From Lysinibacillus composti (lineage in GTDB: Bacteria > Bacillota > Bacilli > Bacillales_A > Planococcaceae): a stretch of DNA of 64,000 nt. The first letter of the stretch is position 1, and the number at the start of each line of letters is the position of its first letter. Of this stretch, positions 35,297 through 44,369 are shown piece after piece. The notes beneath the pieces were generated by a model that ran no database searches, was not told the origin of the DNA, and saw only the letters and a list, made by a program, of their open reading frames with translations. A program made the translations under genes and the position numbers. The stretch lies in NCBI RefSeq assembly GCF_016908465.1, contig NZ_JAFBDY010000002.1, forward strand, positions 62,001 to 126,000. The letters are read 5' to 3'.

Positions 35297-36558
35297 TTGT
35301 ACACCCATCCAATCCAATAACTGAATTTAAGAATTTACGAATGATCCAAATAAAAAATCACTTTGAAGATCGACGAATCGAGCATATCGAAGAGGTCATC
35401 CTCCAACAAATAGCTTCTCTAAATTTATCAACTAAAGAATTAAAAGATAAAGAGATAGCTATAACAGTCGGTAGTCGTGGTATTCATAATATCAAATTAA
35501 TCATCCAAACAATCATCAATAAATTAAAAGAATATGGGGCTAAACCGTTTATTATACCAGCGATGGGTAGTCACGGTGGAGCAACAGCAGAGGGGCAATT
35601 AGAGGTGTTGGAAAGTCTCGGCTTTACAGAAGAAAGCTGTGGTGTTCCAATACGCTCTTCCATGGAAGTCGTCGAGCTCGGTACAACGAACGAAGGAGTA
35701 CCAGTATTCATGGATAAAATTGCATATGAAAGCGAAGGCATTATCATAGTGAATCGGGTAAAGAAACATACAGACTTCACTTCGAATTATGAGAGTGGGT
35801 TATGTAAAATGTCTACTATTGGTCTTGGTAATCACAAAATGGCGCAAACGATGCACTCTTATGGTGTAAAGGGATTACGAGATCATATTAAACAATGTGC
35901 AAAAGTCGTATTTGATTCTGGAAAAATCCTGTTTGGCATGGCAATTGTAGAAGATTCCTATGACCATACTGCAATGATTGAAGCAATGCCCGCAAATGAA
36001 ATATTAAAACGGGAACCGAAATTGCTAGAGCTTGCAAATGATCTATTACCAAAGCTACCAATCAATGAAATCGATATTTTAATTGTGGAACAAATTGGGA
36101 AAAATTTCAGTGGAACGGGTATGGATACAAATGTCATTGGGCGAATCAATATTGTCGGAGAAACGGATCCACCAAATCCCAATATCCGCTTTATTATCGT
36201 CGACGATTTATCTGAGGCTTCCCATGGCAATGCATTAGGCATAGGATTAGCAGATTTCACGACGGAAAAATTATATAAAAAAATCGATTTACAAAAAATG
36301 AATGAAAATACCATTACTACTACATTTCTAAAGAGGGCTTTTATTCCAATGGTATTAAAAGATGTACACGAAGCAATGAAAGTTTCTACGAATCTATTGA
36401 AAGTTTCTGATTTAAATAGTCTTAAAATCATTAAGATTAAGAATACACTTAATTTGGAGGATCTTTGGGTATCGCCAAAAGTACTTGAAGAGATGGCAGG
36501 TAAAGCGTCATTTGAAGTCATTTCCGAAGCTTCTTATAAAGAGTGCTTCAATGAATAG
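35293..36558 (+). CDS. LarA-like (former DUF2088) hydroxyacid racemase/epimerase homologue
   Basis: 421 residues. It has the LarA N-terminal domain with PAMGSHGGATAEGQ (about 93), then VKKHTDF (about 158), ESGLCKMSTIG and GLGNHKMA. Those histidines and the lysine fall where LarA binds its nickel-pincer cofactor and substrate. LarA homologues racemise or epimerise lactate, malate and other 2-hydroxyacids. The maturation genes larB, larC and larE are not seen in this window. It is co-translated with the tartrate/malate-type dehydrogenase, which suggests it inverts a hydroxyacid for that enzyme (inference). Confidence 0.7.
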   Translation: MIVHPSNPITEFKNLRMIQIKNHFEDRRIEHIEEVILQQIASLNLSTKELKDKEIAITVGSRGIHNIKLIIQTIINKLKEYGAKPFIIPAMGSHGGATAEGQLEVLESLGFTEESCGVPIRSSMEVVELGTTNEGVPVFMDKIAYESEGIIIVNRVKKHTDFTSNYESGLCKMSTIGLGNHKMAQTMHSYGVKGLRDHIKQCAKVVFDSGKILFGMAIVEDSYDHTAMIEAMPANEILKREPKLLELANDLLPKLPINEIDILIVEQIGKNFSGTGMDTNVIGRINIVGETDPPNPNIRFIIVDDLSEASHGNALGIGLADFTTEKLYKKIDLQKMNENTITTTFLKRAFIPMVLKDVHEAMKVSTNLLKVSDLNSLKIIKIKNTLNLEDLWVSPKVLEEMAGKASFEVISEASYKECFNE

Positions 36559-36582
36559 ATTTTTTAGAAAGGATTTGATGAT

Positions 36583-38019
36583 TTGATAAAAACAACAAGC
36601 AAATTAATAGGTAACTTAATTAATGGTGAATGGATTCATTCCAACGAAACATTCGAAGTGCTAAATAAATGCACACAAGAAGTGATAGCAACAGTTGCAC
36701 ATGCAGACGAATCTACAGTAAAAGAAGCGGTAAAAGCTGCACGTGAAGCATTTGAGACAAATCCATTAACTGTTCTGAAACGCTACGAAATTCTTATGAA
36801 CGCTGCTTCAATCATTGAAAAGCGAAAAGAAGAAATAAGTTTAGCGATTTGTCGTGAAGTAGGAAAACCAATAAAAGAAGCACGACAAGAAGTTGAACGC
36901 GGAATTCAAACGTTTATTGCGTCAGCTGAAGAAGGGAAACGCATCGTAGGAGAAGGGATGCCAATTGAAAGTCAGCCAGGTAACGACGGCAAAATGTCTT
37001 TTAGTATCCGAGTACCTAAAGGAGTCGTTTGTGCCATTACACCATTCAATTTCCCATTTAACCTAACTGCTCATAAAATTGCGCCTGCGATTGCGGCAGG
37101 AAATACAGTTGTACTTAAGCCAGCACAAGCTACACCTATTTCCGCAGCGCTTATTGGAGAGGTTTTGATGGAGGCGGGACTTCCTGCAGGTTACTTAAAT
37201 ATTGTAAACGGAAAAGGTAGCAAGCTTGGGGATCTGTTAGTAAAAAACCCTTCCATTGATTTCTACACGTTTACAGGAAGTCCAGAAGTAGGGAGGTTTT
37301 TAAAAAATAATACAGGAATCAGACATGTCGTGTTAGAACTAGGTAGCAATTCACCTAACATTATTCATAGTGACGTAAAAGATTTAGAGGAAGCAATGAA
37401 TTTATGTATCCGACGTGGTTTTTCAAATGCTGGGCAGGCATGTATTTCTGTACAGCGCCTCTACGTACAACAAGATTTATATGAGCGAGCTCTTGAAATC
37501 TCAAAGAATATCGTGTCCACCATTAATATCGGAAACCCCGAGGTGGAAGAGACAGATATCGGTCCAATGATCAATGAACAAGAAGCCGTTCGTACGGAAA
37601 AGTGGGTCCATGAAGCTGTTTTTGAAGGCGCAACTATTGTAGCAGGCGGACGTCGAAATGGTGCTTTCTTTGAACCAACAGTACTTGCAAATGTTACATC
37701 AAATATGAAAGTAATGTGTGAAGAAGTATTTGCACCAGTTATCTCAATAATTCCTTATGAAACAATTGAAGAGGCAATCGCGTTTGCCAATGATTCAAAA
37801 TATGGATTACAAGCTGGAATTTTCACTGAAAATCTTCGTGTTGCGATGGAAGCAGCGAAAAAGCTTCAATTTGGTGGAGTTAATATCAATGAAGTTTCAA
37901 CCTATAGAGTAGATATTCTACCTTATGGTGGTGTTAAAGACAGTGGACTTGGTAAAGAGGGACCTAAATATGTAATCGAAGAAATGACGGATTTAAAATT
38001 AATTAATATACATGTCTAA
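36583..38019 (+). CDS. Aldehyde dehydrogenase, NAD(P)-dependent (second of two)
   Basis: 478 residues with FTGSPEVGRF, LELGSNSPN and the catalytic cysteine in NAGQACISVQRLYV (about 285). Closely related to the ALDH at 31850, so it arose by duplication and may act on a second aldehyde in the pathway. Start is TTG, 8 nt behind AGAAAGGA. The 3' end is followed by the alcohol dehydrogenase after 16 nt. Confidence 0.85.
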   Translation: MIKTTSKLIGNLINGEWIHSNETFEVLNKCTQEVIATVAHADESTVKEAVKAAREAFETNPLTVLKRYEILMNAASIIEKRKEEISLAICREVGKPIKEARQEVERGIQTFIASAEEGKRIVGEGMPIESQPGNDGKMSFSIRVPKGVVCAITPFNFPFNLTAHKIAPAIAAGNTVVLKPAQATPISAALIGEVLMEAGLPAGYLNIVNGKGSKLGDLLVKNPSIDFYTFTGSPEVGRFLKNNTGIRHVVLELGSNSPNIIHSDVKDLEEAMNLCIRRGFSNAGQACISVQRLYVQQDLYERALEISKNIVSTINIGNPEVEETDIGPMINEQEAVRTEKWVHEAVFEGATIVAGGRRNGAFFEPTVLANVTSNMKVMCEEVFAPVISIIPYETIEEAIAFANDSKYGLQAGIFTENLRVAMEAAKKLQFGGVNINEVSTYRVDILPYGGVKDSGLGKEGPKYVIEEMTDLKLINIHV

Positions 38020-38035
38020 AAAATGGGGTAATCAA

Positions 38036-39244
38036 ATGACGAGAAAAACGTGGGAATTTTTCGGTTCACATCAAATTGTTTTTGGTAGTGGTGCTGTAGG
38101 ACAGTTGCCAGAGATTTTAAATAAATATCAGTATCAAAAAGTATTAGTCATCACGGACCGTGGCATTGCGGGCACACCAATTTTACAGAAAGTTATCAGT
38201 ACATTAAATAATGGAGAATTTGATGTAAAAGTATTCGATCGAGCGATGCCAGAACCAACATTAACAGCCATTCTAGATGCTTACCAGCAATTAAAAGAGG
38301 TTGACGATCTAGATGTTATCATTGGTTTAGGTGGCGGAAGTTCAATCGATTTTGCTAAAATCATCTCTCTTTTAATTAAATACGGTGGTTCACCAAGAGA
38401 TTATTACAACGGTAAGACGGCTGTACCAGGAGATGTGATTCCACTTATTGCGATCCCTACAACTGCTGGTACTGGTTCAGAGGTAACAACAGTAGCTGTC
38501 ATAAATGATGAAGAATTAAAATTAAAAGTTGGACTTACGGATATCCATTTACGACCAAAAATTGCACTATTAGATTCTGAGCTTACGTTGGGATTACCTT
38601 CTTACGTAACCGCTTGCTCTGGGATTGATGCTTTAGCTCATGCTATTGAAGCATACACAGCAAAGCCATTTTATGCATTTAATTCTGATGAAAAAGCCGT
38701 ATTCCAAGGAGCCATTCCAATTGCAGATCAATTAGCATTAAATGCAATTGAAGTGATTGCCGAGAACTTAGAGTTAGCCGTACATCAAGGCTTAAACATT
38801 CAAGCACGTGAAAAAATGCTATTAGGTAGTTTACTAGCAGGGATGTCTTTCTCAAACTCTGGAACTGCATTAGCCCATGCCCTTGCCTATCCAATTGGAG
38901 GAAGAACAAAATCTCCACACGGTGAAATTATCGGACTTCTATTACCTTATGTCGTAAAATACAATGCGCGAATGGACTTACAAAAAACATCTAAATTATA
39001 TGACATTTTAGTCGGTGGAGAAAAAGAGTTAACAATCGATGAAAAAATTGAAGCTCTTTATGAACGATTATTAGCATTAGTTGATCATATTGGAATTCCG
39101 ACAAAACTAGCGATGATCGGAATTAAAGAACATCAAATTGTAGAAATCATTGAAGAAACAATGCAAATCGATCGTTTAGCTAGAAATAATCCACGCGCTT
39201 TAACAAAACAAGGTCTATGCCAATTATTAACAGATGCATTATAA
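38036..39244 (+). CDS. Iron-containing alcohol dehydrogenase
   Basis: About 402 residues of the group III alcohol dehydrogenase family. Cofactor motif GLGGGSSIDFAK (about 90), IPTTAGTGSEVT, and metal ligands in CSGIDALAHAIEAY (Asp and His) and HALAYPIGGRTKSPHGE (two His). It interconverts an alcohol and aldehyde with NAD. The start at 38036 is preferred because TGGGGT precedes it; a frame from 38012 overlaps the upstream stop codon. Confidence 0.85.
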   Translation: MTRKTWEFFGSHQIVFGSGAVGQLPEILNKYQYQKVLVITDRGIAGTPILQKVISTLNNGEFDVKVFDRAMPEPTLTAILDAYQQLKEVDDLDVIIGLGGGSSIDFAKIISLLIKYGGSPRDYYNGKTAVPGDVIPLIAIPTTAGTGSEVTTVAVINDEELKLKVGLTDIHLRPKIALLDSELTLGLPSYVTACSGIDALAHAIEAYTAKPFYAFNSDEKAVFQGAIPIADQLALNAIEVIAENLELAVHQGLNIQAREKMLLGSLLAGMSFSNSGTALAHALAYPIGGRTKSPHGEIIGLLLPYVVKYNARMDLQKTSKLYDILVGGEKELTIDEKIEALYERLLALVDHIGIPTKLAMIGIKEHQIVEIIEETMQIDRLARNNPRALTKQGLCQLLTDAL

Positions 39245-39266
39245 TGAAATAAAAGTCATATGAAAT

Positions 39267-39320
39267 GCCTACTGAAGGGGTTATAAGTATAAGCCTCCAT
39301 AAAAGTAGGCTTTCTTTTTT
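39267..39320 (+). terminator. Terminator after the Fe-ADH gene
   Basis: GCCTACT pairs with AGTAGGC across a long loop and is followed by TTTCTTTTTT. The next gene starts 24 nt downstream, so read-through may occur. Confidence 0.65.
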
Positions 39321-39344
39321 AAGATTCAAGGGGGAAGTGAGCAA

Positions 39345-40331
39345 ATGAAAATCTTAATTACACGTACAATTAAATCGGCTCTATTAGATAACATACCTAA
39401 AGAGTTTGAAGTGGTGATGTGGAAAGAAGAAGACAGTCCGATGCCACGCGCGGAATTATTAAGAGAAATTGAAGATGCGGATGCTGTATTTACCAATGTT
39501 TCAGATCAAATTGATTTTGAAGTTTTTGAACGCGCAAAAAATTTAAAAGTCGTTGGTACGATGGCAGTTGGCTTTGATAACATCAATGTTCAAGAAGCAA
39601 CTAAGCGAGGTATTCTAGTAGGACATACTCCAGATGTCTTATCTGAAGCCGTAGCGGAACTTGCACTAGCTTTAATGTTCGCAACAGCTAGAAGAGTTGT
39701 TGAAGGGATGAACTATATCCATCAAAATCAGTGGGAAAGCTGGGGGCCTTATTTATTTGCAGGCCAGAAAATATCTGGAAAGAAATTGGGGATTATCGGA
39801 ATGGGCCGAATTGGTAAAATTCTTGCTAAAATGGCTCGTGGTATCAATATGGAAGTGCTCTATTCTAACCGAAGACGCGATGAGCAAACTGAAGCAGAGT
39901 TAAATGTTGATTATCGGGATTTAGAAAGTCTTTTAAAAGAATCTGACTATGTTGTTATGTTAGCGCCTGCAACACCTGAAACATACCACATGCTAGGCTA
40001 TGAACAATTTGCCTTAATGAAACCAACTAGCATTTTCGTAAATGTTTCCAGAGGTTCCACAGTAAATGAAGACGATCTCTATAAGATTTTAAGTGAAAAG
40101 AAAATCTTTGCTGCTGGCTTGGATGTATTTGAAGTAGAACCAATCAAAAACAATCATCCACTTCTAACTTTAGATAATGTCATTGCTGTTCCTCATATAG
40201 GAAGTGCTACTGTAGATACGAGAGATAAAATGGTTGAAATTACCCTGAATAATATACTTCGTGGATTAAAAGGAGAACGATTACTACATACGGTTAATAA
40301 AGAAGTGTATGAATTAAGTACTCGAAAATAA
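39345..40331 (+). CDS. D-isomer-specific 2-hydroxyacid dehydrogenase (glyoxylate/hydroxypyruvate reductase type)
   Basis: 328 residues. NAD-binding motif GIIGMGRIGKILAKMARG (about 149-166), catalytic Arg in VNVSRGSTV, Glu in LDVFEVEP, and His in VPHIGSAT. It reduces a 2-oxoacid such as glyoxylate or hydroxypyruvate, or oxidises a D-hydroxyacid. It follows the dehydrogenase cluster on the same strand behind a GGGGGAAGTG site and probably belongs to the same catabolic process. Confidence 0.85.
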   Translation: MKILITRTIKSALLDNIPKEFEVVMWKEEDSPMPRAELLREIEDADAVFTNVSDQIDFEVFERAKNLKVVGTMAVGFDNINVQEATKRGILVGHTPDVLSEAVAELALALMFATARRVVEGMNYIHQNQWESWGPYLFAGQKISGKKLGIIGMGRIGKILAKMARGINMEVLYSNRRRDEQTEAELNVDYRDLESLLKESDYVVMLAPATPETYHMLGYEQFALMKPTSIFVNVSRGSTVNEDDLYKILSEKKIFAAGLDVFEVEPIKNNHPLLTLDNVIAVPHIGSATVDTRDKMVEITLNNILRGLKGERLLHTVNKEVYELSTRK

Positions 40332-40350
40332 CTCCAAACAATAAATAATT

Positions 40351-40395
40351 GGACATGAGCCATTGGTTTAAAACGGCTTATGTCCTTTTATTTTA
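40351..40395 (+). terminator. Terminator after the hydroxyacid dehydrogenase
   Basis: GGACATGAGCC pairs with GGCTTATGTCC (one G-U) and is followed by TTTTATTTT. Confidence 0.85.
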
Positions 40396-40537
40396 CTTGT
40401 TGATAACTTCATCCCTGAAATACTCAGTATAATTTTATCTCTAGTAATTTAATAGTTGTGATAAAGAAATATTATAAATGCCGACACAAAAACAAGCATT
40501 TCAGCATTAAAATAGTAAAACAAAAGGATGATGCGAA

Positions 40538-41347
40538 ATGATAAAGGTTGCTTATGGTGCAGGTCATGGAGGATTCGGTGTCACCCCAGGCAAACGTTCA
40601 CCGGATGGAGAATATGAATGGGATTTTAATACGAAAGTCGCAACAGCATTCGCAAACGAACTCGCATTGTTTAAAGGGGTTATGACGAAACGATTTGATG
40701 ATCCGTCCGGTAAAACAGACGTACCATTAGTTCAACGTACGGACGGAGCAAATAGGTGGGGAGCAAATTATTATATTTCCTTTCATCATAACGCGTTTCA
40801 AAGCAGATGGGGCTCTCATTCAGGTGTGGAAACGTGGATGTATACGGATGCTCAAGAGGGCAGTGTGGCACTAGCAAATGCAATTCATCCTGCAGTTGTA
40901 GAAGGGTATGGATTAACTGATCGTGGGATCAAACGAGGAAATTTGCATATTGTTCGAGAGACAACGATGCCGGCAATTTTAATTGAGGGCGGATTTATGG
41001 ATAGTACAATTGATATTCTAAAACTTCGTAATGACAGTGTACTTAATAATGTGGGGAAACTGATCGCCCGTGCATTTGCTAATTATGTTGGATTAAAACA
41101 AGCCGTCACCACCAAAGAGGAGGTGGAAGACGAATTGGAATTTTACTCACCAACCTTAAAAGAAGTCTATGAATATCGCTCTATTTCTCCAGTTACTGAG
41201 GAATTTCTTGTCAAACAGGCTATAAAAGTATTAGGGTATAATGAAAAGTACTGGCTTGAAAGATTGCAAAAAGGAGAAGTAAAAGAAGGAGATAAAGCAG
41301 CCATTGCCTATGAATTGGCACTATATTATGGGAAAAAAAACTTATAG
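40538..41347 (+). CDS. N-acetylmuramoyl-L-alanine amidase (Amidase_3)
   Basis: 269 residues. Zinc-ligand motifs GAGHGGFGVTPG (His), the glutamate in EYEWDFN, SFHHNAF (His) and the catalytic glutamate in LIEGGFMDS mark an Amidase_3 domain over residues 1-185. It cleaves peptide from glycan in peptidoglycan. There is no signal peptide. The C-terminal 75 residues are a helical tail without a recognised wall-binding repeat. Phage endolysins and mother-cell lytic enzymes such as CwlC look similar; no phage genes surround it, so a sporulation role is more likely. Confidence 0.8.
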   Translation: MIKVAYGAGHGGFGVTPGKRSPDGEYEWDFNTKVATAFANELALFKGVMTKRFDDPSGKTDVPLVQRTDGANRWGANYYISFHHNAFQSRWGSHSGVETWMYTDAQEGSVALANAIHPAVVEGYGLTDRGIKRGNLHIVRETTMPAILIEGGFMDSTIDILKLRNDSVLNNVGKLIARAFANYVGLKQAVTTKEEVEDELEFYSPTLKEVYEYRSISPVTEEFLVKQAIKVLGYNEKYWLERLQKGEVKEGDKAAIAYELALYYGKKNL

Positions 41348-41470
41348 TAAGAGATCACTCCTTTTTTCTTTACAAATAATTTACAATTATTTTCTTGAAC
41401 TTTAATAGAAATAGATTAAAATAAAGATGTATAAATCATAGATGAGTTTGTTCCGTCATACAAACTCAAA

Positions 41471-41509
41471 AAAGACCGCACATCACAACTCTGTGAGTGG
41501 GGTCTTTTT
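41471..41509 (+). terminator. Terminator after the amidase
   Basis: AAGACC-CAC pairs with GTG-GGTCTT and is followed by T5. A second hairpin, GAGTTTG/CAAACTC, lies just upstream. Confidence 0.75.
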
Positions 41510-41559
41510 CATTAAGTAAACGGTCATGTTAACTTTAAAAATTCACATTTTCTTGTTAA

Positions 41560-42165
41560 TTAATAATAATAGTGTTGCCAATGATAGTTGGGATTAACAT
41601 AGCTCACTTGGTGACCTTCAGCCATCTGGGCATCCGCTTTAGTGGGATGAACAGTACCAAACGGATGATTAGGCGGCGCATAAATGGAATACAGTTTAAG
41701 TGGAGTATTTCCTGTATTTGTTAAGTTATGCCAAGTTCCAGCCGGTATAAAGATGGCAGAATCATCTTTAACTTCTCTTCTGAAATCTAATTGATCTTTA
41801 ATCTTGCCCATTTGTGTCATTCCTTGACCTTGTTCAATACGCAAGAATTGATCGACATCGGGATGCATTTCTAAACCGATATCTTCACCAGGATTTAAAC
41901 TCATTAACGTCAGTTGTAAGTGTGTTCCTGTCCATAAAGCGGTACGATACGTATTATTTTGCTTTGATGCCTCATTAATATTAATGACATAAGGGTTAGG
42001 TCCAGCATCTTTTACATTTCCTCTTTCACTGTTAATAGGAAGGTTTTGATCAAATTGATTTGGTTGAATTGCACCATTAGGATAAGCTAAGAAATTTGGA
42101 TAATTGTAAAACCCATTACCATAATAAGGGTTTTGATAAGGATACCCATAAGAATTATAGTACAA
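41560..42165 (-). CDS. Cupin-domain protein, spore-coat-like
   Basis: About 201 residues. A Tyr/Asn/Pro/Gly-rich N-terminus (YYNSYGYPYQNPYYGNGFYNYP) is followed by a cupin barrel with metal-type motif PGEDIGLEMHPDVDQFLRIEQGQG and PAGTWHNLTNTG. The C-terminus is His/Tyr-rich (NPNYHWQHYYY). Tyr- and Gly-rich ends are common in spore-coat proteins that become cross-linked. The TTG at 42165 is chosen because AAGGGA lies 9 nt upstream; ATG at 42183 is an alternative. It neighbours two CotF-like genes on the same strand. Confidence 0.7.
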   Translation of the reverse strand: MYYNSYGYPYQNPYYGNGFYNYPNFLAYPNGAIQPNQFDQNLPINSERGNVKDAGPNPYVININEASKQNNTYRTALWTGTHLQLTLMSLNPGEDIGLEMHPDVDQFLRIEQGQGMTQMGKIKDQLDFRREVKDDSAIFIPAGTWHNLTNTGNTPLKLYSIYAPPNHPFGTVHPTKADAQMAEGHQVSYVNPNYHWQHYYY

Positions 42166-42265
42166 AATCTTCGTTCCCTTCATCATTTTATAAATTATCA
42201 TATGCAATGATTTTAGAAATGTCTTAAATATGTAGAACCAAAACTCCTATGTGAATGCACAAAAT

Positions 42266-42293
42266 AAAAAGCCGAAAACAATGTTCGGCTTTT
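42266..42293 (-). terminator. Terminator of the CotF-like genes
   Basis: AAAAGCCGAA pairs with TTCGGCTTTT. The minus strand continues in TTTATTTTG. Confidence 0.8.
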
Positions 42294-42298
42294 AGAAC

Positions 42299-42562
42299 TT
42301 AATTATTTTGTTGCTCGGCCATTAATTCGGTTCTCAATTGCTGAACTACCTCTTCTGAAGCAGGAGCAGCTGGTTTATAATGTCCCTTTTGAAGTGCATA
42401 ACTATATAATGTGCGTTGACGAGACTCATCCTGATTTCTCATTTGAATCAATGTCTGTCTTAGTTCTGAATTATTTGTTTGTGCAATGATATGAGCATAA
42501 CCTGTTAAGCTTGCATTTAATCCTGCAAGATAATCATTGACCATTTCTTTATCTTGAAACAT
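42299..42562 (-). CDS. CotF-like spore coat protein
   Basis: About 87 residues. It begins MFQDKEMVNDYLAGLNASLTGYAHIIAQT, the helical ferritin-like signature of CotF-family coat proteins, and continues with LRQTLIQMRNQDESRQRTLYSYALQKGHYKPA. The ATG at 42562 is 6 nt from GGAGG. With the 62-residue gene directly upstream it makes a pair whose sum approximates one CotF protein. Confidence 0.75.
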   Translation of the reverse strand: MFQDKEMVNDYLAGLNASLTGYAHIIAQTNNSELRQTLIQMRNQDESRQRTLYSYALQKGHYKPAAPASEEVVQQLRTELMAEQQNN

Positions 42563-42573
42563 ACCCATCCTCC

Positions 42574-42762
42574 TTAATTTAAAAATGACATCAAATCTTG
42601 TTGGGATTGTTTTGCTGCTTGTGCATCTCTTTCAAGAATGGCTTTTAACTCAGGGTCTGTACAACTTTGCGCATAGGCTTCCAATTTTTTTGCTACATTA
42701 CCATGTCCACCGATTAAACTTCGTAAATGTTCGACTTCTAATTCTGTTAAATTATAATTCAT
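42574..42762 (-). CDS. Small CotF-related protein
   Basis: 62 residues, helical: LTELEVEHLRSLIGGHGNVAKKLEAYAQSCTDPELKAILERDAQAAKQSQQ. The pattern of a helix pair with SCTDPELK is seen in the N-terminal half of CotF/YhcQ-type coat proteins. It lies 11 nt upstream of the CotF-like gene, behind GGAGGG. A late sporulation role is likely. Confidence 0.65.
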   Translation of the reverse strand: MNYNLTELEVEHLRSLIGGHGNVAKKLEAYAQSCTDPELKAILERDAQAAKQSQQDLMSFLN

Positions 42763-42949
42763 TAATAACCCTCCTTTACATTAATAAATTCGCCCTTAAA
42801 TAAAAAATATATACACTATTTATATTGATATATTAGAACAGGTCGTTTTAAATTAATGGAATAAATAATGAGAAAATCAAGTTACTGTTAAACTTAAAAA
42901 AGTATTGCTATAATTGGATTTGTGATTATATATGAAAGAGGTTGAAAAT

Positions 42950-43381
42950 ATGAACGCTTATGATGAGTATATGAGAGGTATTGTACAACCAATGCGTCAA
43001 GAATTAGTAGATGCAGGGTTTACGGAGTTAACAACAGCAGATGAAGTAAATGAATTTATGGCAACAACAAAAGGAGTTTCAGTAGTGGTCATCAATTCTG
43101 TGTGCGGCTGTGCAGCAGGATTAGCTCGTCCAGCAGTGCGTGAAGCAATTAGCGAAGTAAAACCAGATCATTTAGTGACTGTTTTTGCAGGACAAGACAG
43201 AGAAGCTACAGAAACAATGCGCGGATACTTTGAAGAAGTTCCACCAAGCTCACCTTCGATTGCCATTTTAAGAGATGGACAATTAGAATACTTTATCCCA
43301 CGTAGCCAAATTGAAGGTTTCCCAATGGAACAAATTCGCGACCACCTAGAGGGCGTTTTAAAACAAGCATGCGGACAATAG
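42950..43381 (+). CDS. brxA: Bacilliredoxin BrxA (YphP)
   Basis: 143 residues, the same length as B. subtilis BrxA. The CxC active site lies in INSVCGCAAGLARPAVRE (about residue 48). Bacilliredoxins remove bacillithiol from S-bacillithiolated proteins after oxidative stress. The start at 42950 is chosen because GAGG lies 8 nt upstream and the frame then begins MNAYDEYM as in homologues. Its 3' end overlaps the methyltransferase gene, as expected for the yphP-ypiP order. Confidence 0.9.
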   Translation: MNAYDEYMRGIVQPMRQELVDAGFTELTTADEVNEFMATTKGVSVVVINSVCGCAAGLARPAVREAISEVKPDHLVTVFAGQDREATETMRGYFEEVPPSSPSIAILRDGQLEYFIPRSQIEGFPMEQIRDHLEGVLKQACGQ

Positions 43382-44154
43382 TTACAACTGCAGGTAGGCC
43401 TGATGATTTATCAATCACCCTAGCACAGAAAGCTTGCGATGAACTAGGCATATCTTTTGAGCCTAGAAAAAAACGTTCAGTTTCCAAAATTAGTGAAACA
43501 TTAGACGCAAATGTGATCATGGCAGGCAAAAATCGATACGAATATTATCCGAAAGGTGCAACTGCGCCTTTCTTTTTTCATCCCAATTCGGCGGCATTTC
43601 GACTCAAACGTATTGATCGAGGTGAAGGAGATCCATTTCTTCATGCAACTGAACTAGTACGAGGTGATTCAATCCTAGATTGTACATTAGGAATGGGATC
43701 TGATGCAATTGTAGCTGCTTTTGCAGTCGGTACAGAAGGGGAAGTTGTGGGACTCGAAGTAAATCATAACGTCGCATTTATCGTAAAACACGGTATGAAA
43801 AACTATGATACAAGTGAATTACCATTAACGGAATGTATGCGTCAAATTAAAGTGGTGCAACGTGAGGCGCTTGACTATTTAAAGGAACTACCTGACTCTT
43901 CTTTTGATGTTGTTTATATGGACCCAATGTTCGAAGAAATTATCGTGGAATCGAATAATTTTGAAGCCCTAAGAGATGCTGGTAGTCATCAACAATTAAC
44001 TGCGAAATGGGTACAAGAGGCTTTGAGAGTTGCTAGAAAAAGAGTAGTAGTCAAAGCTCATTTTCGTTCTAGGATATTTGAAGAATACGGTTTTACTAGA
44101 GATGTTCGATTAACAGCAAAGTTTCATTATGGAGTTATAGAAAAGAATGGTTAA
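43369..44154 (+). CDS. ypiP: Class I SAM-dependent methyltransferase (YpiP, RsmJ-like)
   Basis: 261 residues. SAM-binding motif ILDCTLGMGSDAIVAAFAVG (about 102-121), acidic strand end VVGLEVNHNVAF, and a DVVYMDPMFEE motif IV, which resembles the LDPMY/F motif of RsmJ-type rRNA guanine methyltransferases. It probably modifies RNA; the exact target is not shown by the sequence. It overlaps brxA by 13 nt and is translated from within it. Confidence 0.8.
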   Translation: MRTIVTTAGRPDDLSITLAQKACDELGISFEPRKKRSVSKISETLDANVIMAGKNRYEYYPKGATAPFFFHPNSAAFRLKRIDRGEGDPFLHATELVRGDSILDCTLGMGSDAIVAAFAVGTEGEVVGLEVNHNVAFIVKHGMKNYDTSELPLTECMRQIKVVQREALDYLKELPDSSFDVVYMDPMFEEIIVESNNFEALRDAGSHQQLTAKWVQEALRVARKRVVVKAHFRSRIFEEYGFTRDVRLTAKFHYGVIEKNG

Positions 44155-44193
44155 AGAGTTCCCTTTATAAGAAATAGTAAATGCAGTGCAAAT

Positions 44194-44234
44194 GGGTAAG
44201 AAATCTTAAAAAGACTTCTTATCCATTTTTTATT
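44194..44234 (+). terminator. Terminator after ypiP
   Basis: GGGTAAGAA pairs with TTCTTATCC and is followed by ATTTTTTATT. Downstream, 44281-44335 carries repeats like those at 3217-3372. Confidence 0.75.
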
Positions 44235-44369
44235 GTATTATCGATGGTTTATGGGACTAATTTTTAATTAAACGGAGAAATTTCCTTTATGTTAAATGTA
44301 ATCGTATTTTTCAGACAATAAAGGAAGTTTTTCCGCTGATCTTAATCAAATCTTAGTTTTTTTCTAATT

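Noticed and set aside
40538-41347. Amidase as evidence for a prophage
   Set aside because: No holin, structural, integrase or attachment-site signals nearby.
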